Assembly: GCF_000173075.1 (NCBI RefSeq)
Contig: NZ_ABVL01000020.1
Coordinates: 1 to 64,000 of the forward strand
DNA: 64,000 nt
Reading direction: 5' to 3'
From: Chthoniobacter flavus Ellin428
GTDB lineage: Bacteria > Verrucomicrobiota > Verrucomicrobiia > Chthoniobacterales > Chthoniobacteraceae
Below, in pieces: positions 1-9,245 of this stretch (position 1 is its first letter; each line of letters opens with the position of its first letter). The notes beneath the pieces were generated by a model. The model worked only from the letters and a program-made list of their open reading frames with translations, was not told the DNA's origin and made no database searches. A program made the translations under genes and the position numbers.

Positions 1-1539
1 GCGGGCGCGTAGTTCGACCCGCCGGATTTTGCCCGAGATCGTCTTGGGCAGTTCCGGGAGGAATTCTATCTCGCGCGGATACTTGTATGGGGCTGTCACC
101 CGTTTGCAGTGTTCCTGCAATTCATGGCGCATTTCGTCGCACGGGCGGTAATTCTTTCGTAAGACGACAAACGCTCGCACGATCGAACCGCGCATTTCAT
201 CCGGTCGAGCGACGACCGCCGCCTCAAGAACGGCGGGATGTTCGATGAGGGCGCTTTCCACTTCGAATGGTCCGATGCGATAGCCGGAGCTCTTGATTAC
301 ATCATCGCTGCGCCCGACGAACCAGTAGCGACCATCGGCATCGCACACGGCCCGGTCGCTGGTGAGATACCAATCGCCCCGGAAACGCGCCGCGTTTTCA
401 TCGGGCCGCTGCCAGTATTCGCGGAATATTCCGACGGGCCGGTGCGGGGCCACGCGCACGGCGATCTCGCCTTCCTCGCCGGAAGGGACTGGGTGCAAAT
501 CCTCGTCGAGCAACGCTATTTCATAACCCGGCACCGGCCGGCCCATCGAACCCGGTTGCACTTCATCGCCGCGCGTGCGCAGGTTGGCGATGATGACGAT
601 CGTCTCCGTTTGGCCGTAACCTTCGTAGATGGTCAATCCGGTCGCGGCCTTCCAGGTATCGATGACTTCTGGATTCAGCGGTTCACCGGCGCTCACGCAG
701 TGGCGGAGGCGCGGGAAGCGAAAAGCACCGAGGTCTTCACGCACGAGCAAGCGGAGCGCGGTGGGCGGCGCGCACCAGGTGGTGATGGGATAGCGGGCGA
801 GCGTCTGCAACGCGGCGGTGGGATCGAACTTCCCTCGCGCATCGATGCTGAAGATGCACGACCCCATATGCCACGGCCCGAAAAGGCTCGACCATGCGGC
901 CTTGGCCCAGCCGGTGTCGGCCATGTTCCAGTGGACATCTTGCGGTTGGCAACAGAGCCACTGTTCACCAGTGAGGCGATGGCCGAGGCCATAGCTCTCC
1001 TGGGTGTGCAGCACCATCTTCGGCGGACCGGTGGTGCCACTCGTAAAAAAGATCAGGCCCGGATCCGTGGCCAGCGTCGATTCGGGATAAAAGTCGGGCA
1101 CCACCTTGTCCAGATCGCGTTCGACTTCTTCGACGAGGAGGGCGATGCCTTTGAAGGAGCCCATCTTGCCCGCGCCTTCCGCATCGGTGAGCACCGCCTT
1201 GATTCCCGCTGTCTCCACGCGATAGGCGATATCTTTTGAGGTTAGCAGGACCGTGCTCGGGATCGGCACTGCTCCGAGGCGGATGAGGCCGAGCATGCCG
1301 ATCCACCACATCGGGATGCGCGGCAGCATCACGAGAACCCGATCGCCACGACGAATGCCGGCTTGGTGGAAGAGGTGGGTGGCGCGCCGGAACTGGTCGT
1401 TGAGCTCGGCAAAACTATATTTCCGTTCGCCTCCCGCATCATCCACACACCACAGCGCGATATCGTGCGGACGCAACTGCGCCCAACGCCTGACAACGTC
1501 GTGAGCGAAATTAAATGCGGGCTCAGCTTGCGCGCCCAT
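1..1539 (-). CDS. Acyl-CoA synthetase, AMP-forming (medium-chain type), 3' end outside window
   Basis: Activates a carboxylic acid to its acyl-CoA through an acyl-adenylate, in the cytoplasm. The minus-strand frame is open from ATG at 1539 to the left edge (513 codons), so only the last few residues are missing. Seen: adenylate P-loop FFTSGTTGPPKMV near residues 160-173, YGQTET near 310, the hinge GRSDDVIKSSGYRIGPFEVE near 408-427, and the C-terminal catalytic lysine region PKTISGKIRR near 498-507. The stretch WNMADTGWAKAAWSSLFGPW is typical of medium-chain acyl-CoA synthetases rather than of acetyl-CoA synthetase proper. It is divergent from prpD with about 35 bp between starts. The neighbourhood suggests it may supply propionyl-CoA in place of PrpE; that is inference. 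A TTG three codons upstream is an alternative start. Confidence 0.88.
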   Translation of the reverse strand, partial: MGAQAEPAFNFAHDVVRRWAQLRPHDIALWCVDDAGGERKYSFAELNDQFRRATHLFHQAGIRRGDRVLVMLPRIPMWWIGMLGLIRLGAVPIPSTVLLTSKDIAYRVETAGIKAVLTDAEGAGKMGSFKGIALLVEEVERDLDKVVPDFYPESTLATDPGLIFFTSGTTGPPKMVLHTQESYGLGHRLTGEQWLCCQPQDVHWNMADTGWAKAAWSSLFGPWHMGSCIFSIDARGKFDPTAALQTLARYPITTWCAPPTALRLLVREDLGAFRFPRLRHCVSAGEPLNPEVIDTWKAATGLTIYEGYGQTETIVIIANLRTRGDEVQPGSMGRPVPGYEIALLDEDLHPVPSGEEGEIAVRVAPHRPVGIFREYWQRPDENAARFRGDWYLTSDRAVCDADGRYWFVGRSDDVIKSSGYRIGPFEVESALIEHPAVLEAAVVARPDEMRGSIVRAFVVLRKNYRPCDEMRHELQEHCKRVTAPYKYPREIEFLPELPKTISGKIRRVELRAR

Positions 1540-1574
1540 ATGGTGCAACCTAAGTTCGGAAGCGGATATTCGCA

Positions 1575-2933
1575 ATGGACACTCTCGCACAACGTCTTGC
1601 GGAATACGCTGCGGGGCTGGAGTTTTCCCGGCTTCCGCCCGCGGTGGTGCACGAAGTCAAAAGACGCGTCATTGATTCGATCGGCTGCGCCTTGGGAGCT
1701 TGGGATGCGGAACCGTGCGTGATCGCACGCCGGGTAGTCTCACGATATGGCGCCGCGCGAGGAGCCGCATTGTGGGGCACAACCCATCGTGCTCCGCCCG
1801 ATTGGGCAGCCTTCGCGAATGGTTGTCTCGTTCGCTATCTCGACTTTAACGATACCTATCTTTCCAAAGAGCCGGCGCATCCGAGTGATAACATTCCCCC
1901 CATGCTTGCGGTGGCCGAAGAGATCGGTGCAACCGGGCGGGATTTGATTGTGGCCATCGTGCTCGGCTACGAGATTCAGTGCCGTTTGTGCGACACGGCG
2001 AGTTTGCGCGCGCGTGGTTGGGATCATGTCACCTATGTCGCATTTTCCAGTGCGCTTGGGGCGGCGCGCCTTCTCCGCCTGGATACGGAAAAGACCCGGC
2101 AAGCGGTGAACATTGCTGGAGTGTCGGCGGGATCGCTGCGGCAATCGCGCGTCGGCGAACTCTCGCATTGGAAAGCGGCCACAGTGGCACACGCGGGCCG
2201 GCGGGGTGTTTTTGCCGCGCTGCTCGCGGGTGAGGGGATGACTGGCCCCGCGCCGATCTTCGAAGGGGCGATGGGGTTTGAAAAATTGGTGAGCCAAACG
2301 CCGTTGGAAGCAGTCGTTCTTGAACAAGGCGATTTCATGATCACCAAAACGAGCATCAAGGCCTGGCCCGCGGAATATCACAGCCAGAGCGCGATTACCG
2401 CGGCGCTGCGCTTGCGGCCGTCGATTGAGGATACCGAACAGATCGAATCCATCGTTGTCCAAAGTCACGACGCGGCGGTGGACATCATCGGCAGCGAACC
2501 GGAAAAATGGCGCCCTCAGTCGCGCGAGACGGCCGATCACAGCCTGCCTTATATCGTCGCTGCGGCGCTGGCCGATGGCGAGATTACCGATCGGCAATTC
2601 TCCTCCGCGCGGTTCAACGACCCGAAACTGATCGCCCTGGTCCAACGGGTGAAAATCGAACGCGATGTTGAACTCAGCCGGCGTTACCCGGAAGCGGTGG
2701 CCAATCACGTGATCGTACATCTGCGCGACGGCCGCGTGCTTCAGGAGCAAGTGGACTACGCCCTTGGGCACGCTCGCAATCCGCTCGACGATGCGCAACT
2801 GGAGGCAAAGTTTCATGCCTTGGCGGATCGCCGCCTCGGAGCGGAGCGCGCGTCGGCCGTGCTGCAAGTGGTGTGGAATCTCGATACGCTCGCCGACGTC
2901 CGAACCCTCGCCGAAACGCTCGTCCTGCCGTGA
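1575..2933 (+). CDS. prpD: 2-methylcitrate dehydratase, MmgE/PrpD family
   Basis: Dehydrates 2-methylcitrate to 2-methylaconitate in the methylcitrate cycle for propionate breakdown; cytoplasmic. The 452-residue product starts MDTLAQRLAEYAAGLEF and has the N-terminal helical pattern of the family (VKRRVIDSIGCALGAW). Mid-protein blocks such as RGWDHVTYVAFSSALGAARL and SIKAWPAEYHSQSAITAAL also fit MmgE/PrpD. Length is close to the usual 450-485 residues. The stop overlaps the GTG start of prpB by 4 bp (GTGA), so the two are almost certainly co-translated. MmgE/PrpD proteins include other dehydratases and decarboxylases, but prpB and prpC directly downstream make the methylcitrate role the best reading. 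Confidence 0.92.
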   Translation: MDTLAQRLAEYAAGLEFSRLPPAVVHEVKRRVIDSIGCALGAWDAEPCVIARRVVSRYGAARGAALWGTTHRAPPDWAAFANGCLVRYLDFNDTYLSKEPAHPSDNIPPMLAVAEEIGATGRDLIVAIVLGYEIQCRLCDTASLRARGWDHVTYVAFSSALGAARLLRLDTEKTRQAVNIAGVSAGSLRQSRVGELSHWKAATVAHAGRRGVFAALLAGEGMTGPAPIFEGAMGFEKLVSQTPLEAVVLEQGDFMITKTSIKAWPAEYHSQSAITAALRLRPSIEDTEQIESIVVQSHDAAVDIIGSEPEKWRPQSRETADHSLPYIVAAALADGEITDRQFSSARFNDPKLIALVQRVKIERDVELSRRYPEAVANHVIVHLRDGRVLQEQVDYALGHARNPLDDAQLEAKFHALADRRLGAERASAVLQVVWNLDTLADVRTLAETLVLP

Positions 2934-3796
2934 AACGACCTCGCAAAACGACCTCGCTTCGCCGGGCCATTCGTGCTGGCTGCGTTGCCATGCCCGGCGC
3001 TTTCAACGCCGCCACCGCGCGCCTCGTGGAGCGAGCGGGTTTTGAGGCGGTCTACGTCAGTGGAGCCGGCCTGGCGAATGCGACTGTCGGCGTGCCGGAT
3101 ATCGGACTCCTCAGCCTCGCCGAGGTTGCGCAACTTGCCGGATACATCGCCCGTGCGGTGCGCATCCCCGCGCTGGTCGACGCGGATACCGGCTTTGGTG
3201 GCCCGGCGAATACCGCGAAAGCGGTTCGAGCGTTTGAGCGTGCGGGACTTGCCGGCATGCACCTCGAGGATCAGGTGTTCCCGAAGCGCTGCGGTCACCT
3301 GGCGGGAAAGGAGGTCGTTTCCGGCGAGGAGATGACCGCGAAACTTCGGGCCGCGGTCGAGGCGCGAACCGATCCGGACTTTTTGATCATCGCACGGACG
3401 GATGCCCGTGCAGTGGAAGGATTCGACCAGGCCGTAAAACGCGCGAAAGGCTATCTCGATGCCGGCGCCGACGGTATTTTCCCCGAGGCGCTCGAAACGC
3501 CGCGTGAGTTTCGCGAGTTTGCCAAAAAAGTCCGGGCGCCGCTCATGGCCAACATCACGGAATTTGGGCGCAGCCCGTTGCTCAGCGTGCGGCAACTGGC
3601 GAAGATGGGATACCGCATGGTGCTCTTCCCGCTCACCGCCTTTCGCGTGTCGATGCAGGCTGCCGAGGAATGTCTGCGTGATCTCCGCCGTCGTGGCACG
3701 CAGCGTTCGTGGATCGACCGAATGCAGACCCGCGCGGAACTGTACGAATTACTTGGCTACGACCCGATTTCGGGCGACTTTTCCCGAGGAGACTAA
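2930..3796 (+). CDS. prpB: Methylisocitrate lyase
   Basis: Cleaves 2-methylisocitrate into pyruvate and succinate, the last step of the methylcitrate cycle. The product has about 288 residues, close to the usual 295. Seen: N-terminal substrate loop region CVAMPGAFNAATARLVERAG, Mg-binding DADTGFGGP, and the superfamily signature HLEDQVFPKRCGHLAGKEVV, whose KRCGH cysteine is the catalytic residue in the isocitrate lyase/PEP mutase family. I chose GTG at 2930 because it overlaps the prpD stop (GTGA) and puts the conserved region at the normal distance from the N-terminus. An in-frame ATG at 2873 would add 19 arginine-rich residues inside prpD and is unlikely. prpC follows after 3 bp. Confidence 0.93.
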   Translation: MKRPRKTTSLRRAIRAGCVAMPGAFNAATARLVERAGFEAVYVSGAGLANATVGVPDIGLLSLAEVAQLAGYIARAVRIPALVDADTGFGGPANTAKAVRAFERAGLAGMHLEDQVFPKRCGHLAGKEVVSGEEMTAKLRAAVEARTDPDFLIIARTDARAVEGFDQAVKRAKGYLDAGADGIFPEALETPREFREFAKKVRAPLMANITEFGRSPLLSVRQLAKMGYRMVLFPLTAFRVSMQAAEECLRDLRRRGTQRSWIDRMQTRAELYELLGYDPISGDFSRGD

Positions 3797-3799
3797 ACA

Positions 3800-4921
3800 A
3801 TGAGCACGGAAGACAAACCTGCTTACAGTCCTGGTCTTGCAGGCGTCATTGCCGGCGAGTCCGCCATTTGCTGGGTTGATCCCAATGCCGGGCTGCTTTA
3901 TCGCGGGTACGATATTCACGAGCTGGCGGTGAAATCGAGCTACGAGGATATTGTCTGGTTGCTGCTGCACGGCGAATTGCCGGATATGGCGCAACTGGGG
4001 AAGATGACCTGGGAGTTGTCCGAGGAGCGCACGCTGCCGGCCCCGGTGCTGGCCATGCTGCGCACTCTGCCTCACGACACCCATCCGATGGATGCCTTAC
4101 GCACCGGAGTGTCGATGCTCGCGTCATTCGATCCCGAGTTGAACGACAACTCCCACGCCGCCAATCTGCGCAAAGCCATTCGCCTGATAGCCAAAGTATG
4201 CCAGCTCATCGCCGACGGCTGGCGCATCCGGCAGGGCGACGATCCGTGTGCCGCACCGCATGATTTGACGCATGCCGGCGCTTTCCTTTTCTCGCTCAAC
4301 GGCGTGCTTCCGGAGGCGTGGCTGGTCGAAATGCTCGATACCGTGCTCGTGCTCTACGCTGACCACGAGTTCAACGCCTCCACCTTTTCCGCGCGTGTCA
4401 CCGCCTCGACCCTGTCCGACATCTATTCCGCCGTGACTTCCGCTATCGGTACCCTCAAGGGACCGCTCCACGGTGGCGCCAATGAGGAAGCACTGGGCGT
4501 GCTGGAAGGCATCGGATCCGCCGACCGCGTCGAGTCATGGGTAAAGGAGCGTCTCGAACGGAAGGAGAAGATCATGGGCTTCGGCCACCGCGTCTATAAA
4601 ACGGGCGACTCGCGGGTGCCGGTCATGCGAGAGCTGGCGCGCAACCTCGGGGAGCGCACGGGCAAAACGCATTGGGTGCCGATCTGCGAGAAGCTCGAGG
4701 AAGTCATGACGCGCGAAAAGAATCTCTGCGCCAACGTCGACCTCTACGCCGCCGTTGTCTTTCGGCTGATGGGATTCCCGGGCGCGCTGAATCCGGCGAT
4801 TTTCGCGCTGTCCCGCGTCGCCGGCTGGTGCGCGCACGTCATCGAACAGCACGACCACAATCGTCTCATTCGGCCGCGCTCGCTCTATACCGGCCCCGTC
4901 GCGCGCAAAATCAAGGAGTGA
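3800..4921 (+). CDS. prpC: 2-methylcitrate synthase (citrate synthase family)
   Basis: Condenses propionyl-CoA with oxaloacetate to form 2-methylcitrate, the first committed step of the pathway. The product is 373 residues, the usual size of the short type II-like citrate/methylcitrate synthases. Seen: GPLHGGANEEAL (first catalytic histidine), GFGHRVYKTGDSRVPVM (second histidine and substrate arginine) and the region NVDLYAAVVFRLMGFP holding the catalytic aspartate. The last gene of the prpDBC set, it has a clear ribosome binding site (GAGGAG) about 8 bases before ATG. Sequence alone does not separate citrate from methylcitrate synthase; the prpD-prpB context decides. It ends 7 bp before the convergent PEP-CTERM gene. 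Confidence 0.9.
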   Translation: MSTEDKPAYSPGLAGVIAGESAICWVDPNAGLLYRGYDIHELAVKSSYEDIVWLLLHGELPDMAQLGKMTWELSEERTLPAPVLAMLRTLPHDTHPMDALRTGVSMLASFDPELNDNSHAANLRKAIRLIAKVCQLIADGWRIRQGDDPCAAPHDLTHAGAFLFSLNGVLPEAWLVEMLDTVLVLYADHEFNASTFSARVTASTLSDIYSAVTSAIGTLKGPLHGGANEEALGVLEGIGSADRVESWVKERLERKEKIMGFGHRVYKTGDSRVPVMRELARNLGERTGKTHWVPICEKLEEVMTREKNLCANVDLYAAVVFRLMGFPGALNPAIFALSRVAGWCAHVIEQHDHNRLIRPRSLYTGPVARKIKE

Positions 4922-4928
4922 GCGGTGC

Positions 4929-7900
4929 TCAATCCCGACGACGGTGTCTGCGCTGCAGACCGAGGAGCAGCCCCAGGCCACCGAGCAGCGAGACAAGGCT
5001 GCCGGGTTCGGGGATGACGCTGAAGGAGAGATCGTAGCTGTCGCCCACTTGCGTAATGTTGGCCTTCCAATTTGTCGTGTCGTAGCCGGTGATGCCGGCG
5101 AAGGCGAATCCCGTCGTGCTCACGTTTTGAAATACGACGTAGGTGCTCGAGTAGTCGATGGAGCCGTTGATGGCCAGGGTCACGTTGCCGGAGCCGGACA
5201 GCCAATCCGAGGCGGTGCCGCCAAAGATCACGCTGTCGGAACTTCCGGCGGAGGCGACGTCGAGCCGAAGGGTGGATCCGCTGTCGAAATTCAGTTTAGT
5301 GCCGGTGGCGAGGGTCAGGGTAATCGGTGCAATGTTAGTGTCACCGGGGGACAGGATACCGGCGACATCAATCGCATTGCCGGACGTGGCGCCGGTGGTG
5401 ATGGAGCCGCCGCTGGCTCCCGAGGCGAGCGTCGCGCCGCTCGCAACATTCACGGCGGTAGTTCCGTTCAGGGATCCGCTCACGACGACTTCGCCGCGGC
5501 TGATCGTCGTCGCACCGGTGTAGGTGTTGACGTTGGAGAGGATTAGGGTGCCCGCGCCGCCTTTCACCAGCGCTCCGCCGGGGAGGCTGCTGCTAATGAC
5601 CCCGCTGATGGTCGCGGTATTGGCACTTGCGGCATTCACATTAATCGTGCGCGTCGAGCCATTGAGGTCGATCGCATTCTGAAAATTCAACGTGTTATTG
5701 GCCGTACTCTCATTGAGCACCAGGCTTCCGGGATTGAAGTTCGCGCTGCCCCAGGTAAGCGCGGTCGGAGAACCGACTCCGCCGAGAGCGACAGTCACGG
5801 CGCCGCCGTTGGCACTGAATCCGCTCAGCCCGCCCGTGATTTGTACGTTGCCGCTAGCCGAGCCCAAGGTGCGGGTAAACGTGGCCGCGCTGGTTTCGAA
5901 AACGCCATTGTTCAACACCAGCAGGCTCGTGGTCGGCAGGCCGGTGCCGTCGACGGCGCGAAACACGCCTCCGTCGATTGCCGTGTTACCGGTATAGGGA
6001 TTCGCGGCTGTAAAAACCAGGGTCCCCGGGCCGTCCTTGGTCACGGCCATGTTGTTGGTGCTGACGCCCACGGTTGCTGAAATGGTCAATGTTCCAGTCC
6101 CGAACTGATGGATAATCTCTTCGCGTCCACCCGAGGCAGTAATGCCGACCAGTCCGTTTTGAATCGTGAAGTCGTTGGCGCCCGTGACCAACAACGCTCC
6201 ACCCAAGGCCGTCGTGGTGTTCCCGTTGAGATCCAGGACACCCGACCCAGCACTCGTATCGAGTTGAAGCGAGACCATCCGATGATTTCCGTTGGTCAGC
6301 GTCAGCGTATTGCCCGAATAGCCCGCATCACCCACCTTGGTCACAAAGTTCGATGACGATCCGTCGCTCGTGGTCTGGAGTGTGCCTGCGGCCGTGTAGC
6401 GCACGACGTTGTTGTTTACGACTGTGGGCGAGGCCGGTCCCGCCGCTATCCGTCACGGTCGCATAGGTGATAATACCGCTGGTCACCGTCTGACTGGCGG
6501 CAGAGGCAATCGGTTGCGAAGTCAGCGTCGTATTGGGGGACGATAGGTCAATATTCAACGTGCTGCCCGTGGCGCGGGTCCACGTATTTCCGAGGGTCAA
6601 AGTCATACCGCCACTTCCCCCGGTGGAACTCAACTTAATCGCGCCATTGGTATTCGTAACCAGGGTCAGATTTCCCATCGTCTGCGTACTCGTGACATTG
6701 TTCGTGCCATTGATCTGCAATGCACCGCCGGCGAGAGTGGGAATACTCGTGGACACAAAAGAGCCGCCCGCATTCATGTCGAGCGTAAGCGTGCCGCCGT
6801 TGACGGTCGTGGCGCCGGTATAGGTTTGAGGGCCAGTCAGAGTGAGCCCGCCGGGACCGTTTTTGGTGAGCGCCTGGTTGGTGGCCACCGTGCCTGTGTC
6901 GCCGGCCATGGTCAGATTCGCCGCCGCATTTGTGACGTCGATGATCGCGTTGGTGTTTACGCTGAGCGTGAAGGCGCGATCCGTGCTGACGGTCGTGCCG
7001 GTATATTGCAGCGTGGGGTTGAAGCCACTCAACGAGGTAAAAATGAGATTCGTCGCCGCATTGCTGGATGCGCCAATGCTACTGTTGGATCCTCCGTTCG
7101 CCAGCGTGCTCACGCGAAGGGTGTTACCTTTGATCGTCGTCGTGCCGGTGTAGGAATTGTTGGGATTCGAGAGCGTTGTGATGCCACCAGCGGCACTACC
7201 GATGATCAAGCTGCCCGCTGTTCCGGGGCCGCCGCTGGCGTTGGCGATAACGCCGCTGATGATCGTGTTGCCGGCACCGGCAATAGTCCAGGTTCTACCG
7301 ATGGCAGTTGATTCGGATAAATAAACATTGCCTGCCAGGGTCAAGGTGCCACCGGTAATGCTGCTGTTCAGCTGGCGATTGCCCAGATCGATCGTCCAGC
7401 TTCCGTTGAAGGTAATGCTGTTTGTCCCACTCACCGTCGCAGTCCCTTGGTTGTCAACGTTGTTGGAAAGAACCAGATTTGCCACCCCCGACTGGAGGAC
7501 GCCGCCGTAAAAATCAAACTGCCCTCCCGCCAAACCACCGTTATTGGAATTATTCAGAATGACGGTCTCGCCGTTATTATTCATCCTCGTTATTCCCGTG
7601 GCACTGCTGTTGGTGCCGGAGAATACCACGGTGGTTGCGGCATTAATTAGAGTGGTTCCGCTGTAGTTGTTTGCTCCACTCAATGTCCACGCTCCGGCAG
7701 ACGCCGAAATGGTCAGCGACAGCGCTCCCGCGCCATCCAGGAGGTTCCCGGAAATCGTATTCGACCCGGTGCCTGCGCCATTGAGGGTCAACGTGCCAGT
7801 CACCGCCTGAGTGATGTTGCCACCAAAAGCGAGCGAATCGCCTGCGCCAGTCACGGCGTTGGTGAATGTGTAAGCGCCTTCGAGCGTCAGGGGCGCATTG

Positions 7901-8334
7901 ATCGTCTCGGTCAAGCCCGTGGTCGTCATGGTACTCAGGATCTGGATCGAACCACCACTGGTCAACGTGAGCGCATTGCCGCTTGGGCTGCCGATAAAGA
8001 ACGCGCCGGCGCTGGTGTCAAAGGTGATACCCTTGATGTTGCGGGTCGGATCAATCACCAGCGCATTGGTCAAAGAGTCCCCCGCGCCCACAATCGGAGC
8101 GACGTTGAATGTCGCGATATCGGCATTGTTCGTTGTGCCAAGAGCTCCCGGCGCAATATTGCCGCCCCAGTTCGATGGATCACTCCAATTGGCGCTTGTT
8201 CCCGTGCTGCTGTAGGTTTCGCTGGCAGCGTACGTTGCAGGCAATGCGAGAAGGGCGGTGATCGAGCCGGCGAGGACGAGATGAACCGGAGTGCGGCGCA
8301 GGATGCTGGAGAGGATCGGACGAAGGGCTTTCAT
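4929..8334 (-). CDS. PEP-CTERM protein with autotransporter-associated beta-strand repeats, frameshifted
   Basis: Predicted exported surface protein of about 1135 residues, in two frames. The N-terminal part (8334 down to about 6435) has a signal peptide MKALRPILSSILRRTPVHLV ending near LPATYAA, then repeats of the type LTLNGAGTGSNTISG and WTLSGANNYSGTT. The rest (from about 6430 to 4929) has repeats such as LVFTAANPYTGNTAIDGG and ends in the sorting tail IPEPGSLVSLLGGLGLLLG followed by an arginine/histidine-rich end. An extra base near 6428-6445 breaks the frame between VTDSGGTGL and VNNNVVRYTAAGTLQ. The in-frame codons upstream of ATG 8334 look non-coding. It resembles the protein at 51825-56141 along its N-terminal half. 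In the known system an exosortase processes the tail; none lies in this window. Function is probably structural or adhesive. Confidence 0.82.
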
Positions 8335-8413
8335 GGGGCAAATGTCTGGCGGGGGCGCGCGCAGGCGGGCGCTGAAATATGGGTGGCAGCTTATTCGTGT
8401 AATCACTCCTCTC

Positions 8414-8437
8414 GCTATTGTCCGAACGGCCAATAGC
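8414..8437. promoter_or_regulatory. Inverted repeat, candidate NarL-type operator (site 1)
   Basis: A 24-bp inverted repeat with 11-base arms (one mismatch) around a central AA; its core is TTGTCCG-AA-CGGCCAA, i.e. 7-2-7. It lies between the divergent PEP-CTERM gene (ATG 8334, 79 bp away) and response regulator (ATG 8472, 34 bp away). Near-identical sites lie at 17849-17866 and 26725-26748, also between divergent genes. NarL-family regulators are known to bind 7-2-7 inverted heptamers, so control by the adjacent regulator is a reasonable inference. Confidence 0.6.
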
Positions 8438-8471
8438 TGCGAAGCTGGGATACTGCTCTGTTGGCTGCACA

Positions 8472-9110
8472 ATGACCCCGCGCAATTCCATCCGCCTCCT
8501 TTTGGTAGACGACCATTTCGTGGTGCGCTCCGGGTTGGCGATGCTGCTCGCCCAGCAGGACGACTTCGCGGTGGTCGCGGAAGCCGACGACGCCGAGCAG
8601 GCGGTGGCTCATTACCGTCAGCACCGGCCCGACGTTACGCTCATGGACGTGCGCATGCCCGGAGCCAGTGGCATAGAGGCCCTGCAGCGCATTCGCGGAG
8701 AATTTCCCGATGCCCGGGTGATCATGCTCACCACCTATGATCTCGATGAGGACGTCTTCCGCGCTCTAGAAGCCGGCGCCGTCGGGTATCTGCTGAAATC
8801 AGTGCGGCATGCCGAGCTTTTCGCCGCGGTGCGCAAGGTGCATGCGGGGGAACGTTGTGTGCCGCAATCGTTGGAAACGCGCTGCAAAAACGGAGCGCTG
8901 CGTTCCCGGTTGTCCCCGCGTGAAGTGGAGACACTCGATTTGCTGGCCCGCGGATTTTCCAACCGGGAAATCGGTTCCGCGCTGGGCGTGACTGAACGCA
9001 CGGCCAAGGCGCACGTGCAGGCGATCCTCGTTAAGTTGGAAGCGGCCGATCGCGCGGAGGCGGTCGACGCCGCCTACAAGCGCGGACTGCTGCGCGCGGA
9101 TTACAAATAA
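8472..9110 (+). CDS. NarL/LuxR-type response regulator (module 1)
   Basis: Two-component response regulator of 212 residues that should bind DNA when phosphorylated. The receiver domain (about 6-120) shows the acidic pair D13-D14, phospho-acceptor D59 in VTLMDVRMPG, T87/T88 and K109 in GYLLKS. The LuxR-type helix-turn-helix (about 147-210) shows LSPREVETLDLLARGFSNRE and the recognition segment VTERTAKAHVQAIL. ATG 8472 starts just before the first beta strand; upstream in-frame ATG 8418 would lie inside the 8414-8437 palindrome. The likely partner is the kinase at 9245-11434, which is convergent rather than in the usual operon order. It resembles the regulator at 58338-58967. Confidence 0.9.
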   Translation: MTPRNSIRLLLVDDHFVVRSGLAMLLAQQDDFAVVAEADDAEQAVAHYRQHRPDVTLMDVRMPGASGIEALQRIRGEFPDARVIMLTTYDLDEDVFRALEAGAVGYLLKSVRHAELFAAVRKVHAGERCVPQSLETRCKNGALRSRLSPREVETLDLLARGFSNREIGSALGVTERTAKAHVQAILVKLEAADRAEAVDAAYKRGLLRADYK

Positions 9111-9125
9111 TCGGCTGGGAATCTT

Positions 9126-9245
9126 AGAGACTGTGAAATAAAGCGGCAGTGAGGTCTCAGGCCCGCGAATCACACAGATGACGCCAATGAAAAACGCTCC
9201 ATTCGTGTCATTCGCGTGATTCGCGGGCACTTTTTCACAGTCTCT
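9126..9245. repeat. Nested inverted repeat between convergent regulator and kinase
   Basis: Outer arms AGAGACTGTGAAA (9126-9138) and TTTCACAGTCTCT (9233-9245) pair perfectly. Inner arms GCCCGCGAATCAC (9161-9173) and GTGATTCGCGGGC (9216-9228) also pair, with further imperfect pairing inwards (GATGACGCCAATG against CATTCGTGTCATT). The right outer arm reaches the kinase stop codon. It could end transcription in both directions. The inner 'GCGAATCAC...ATTCGTGTCATTCGCGTGATTCGC' style resembles dispersed palindromic repeats, so a mobile-repeat origin is also possible. Confidence 0.75.

Noticed and set aside
238..1239. Plus-strand open frame of 333 codons
   Set aside because: Antisense of the acyl-CoA synthetase, whose frame carries all expected adenylate-forming motifs.
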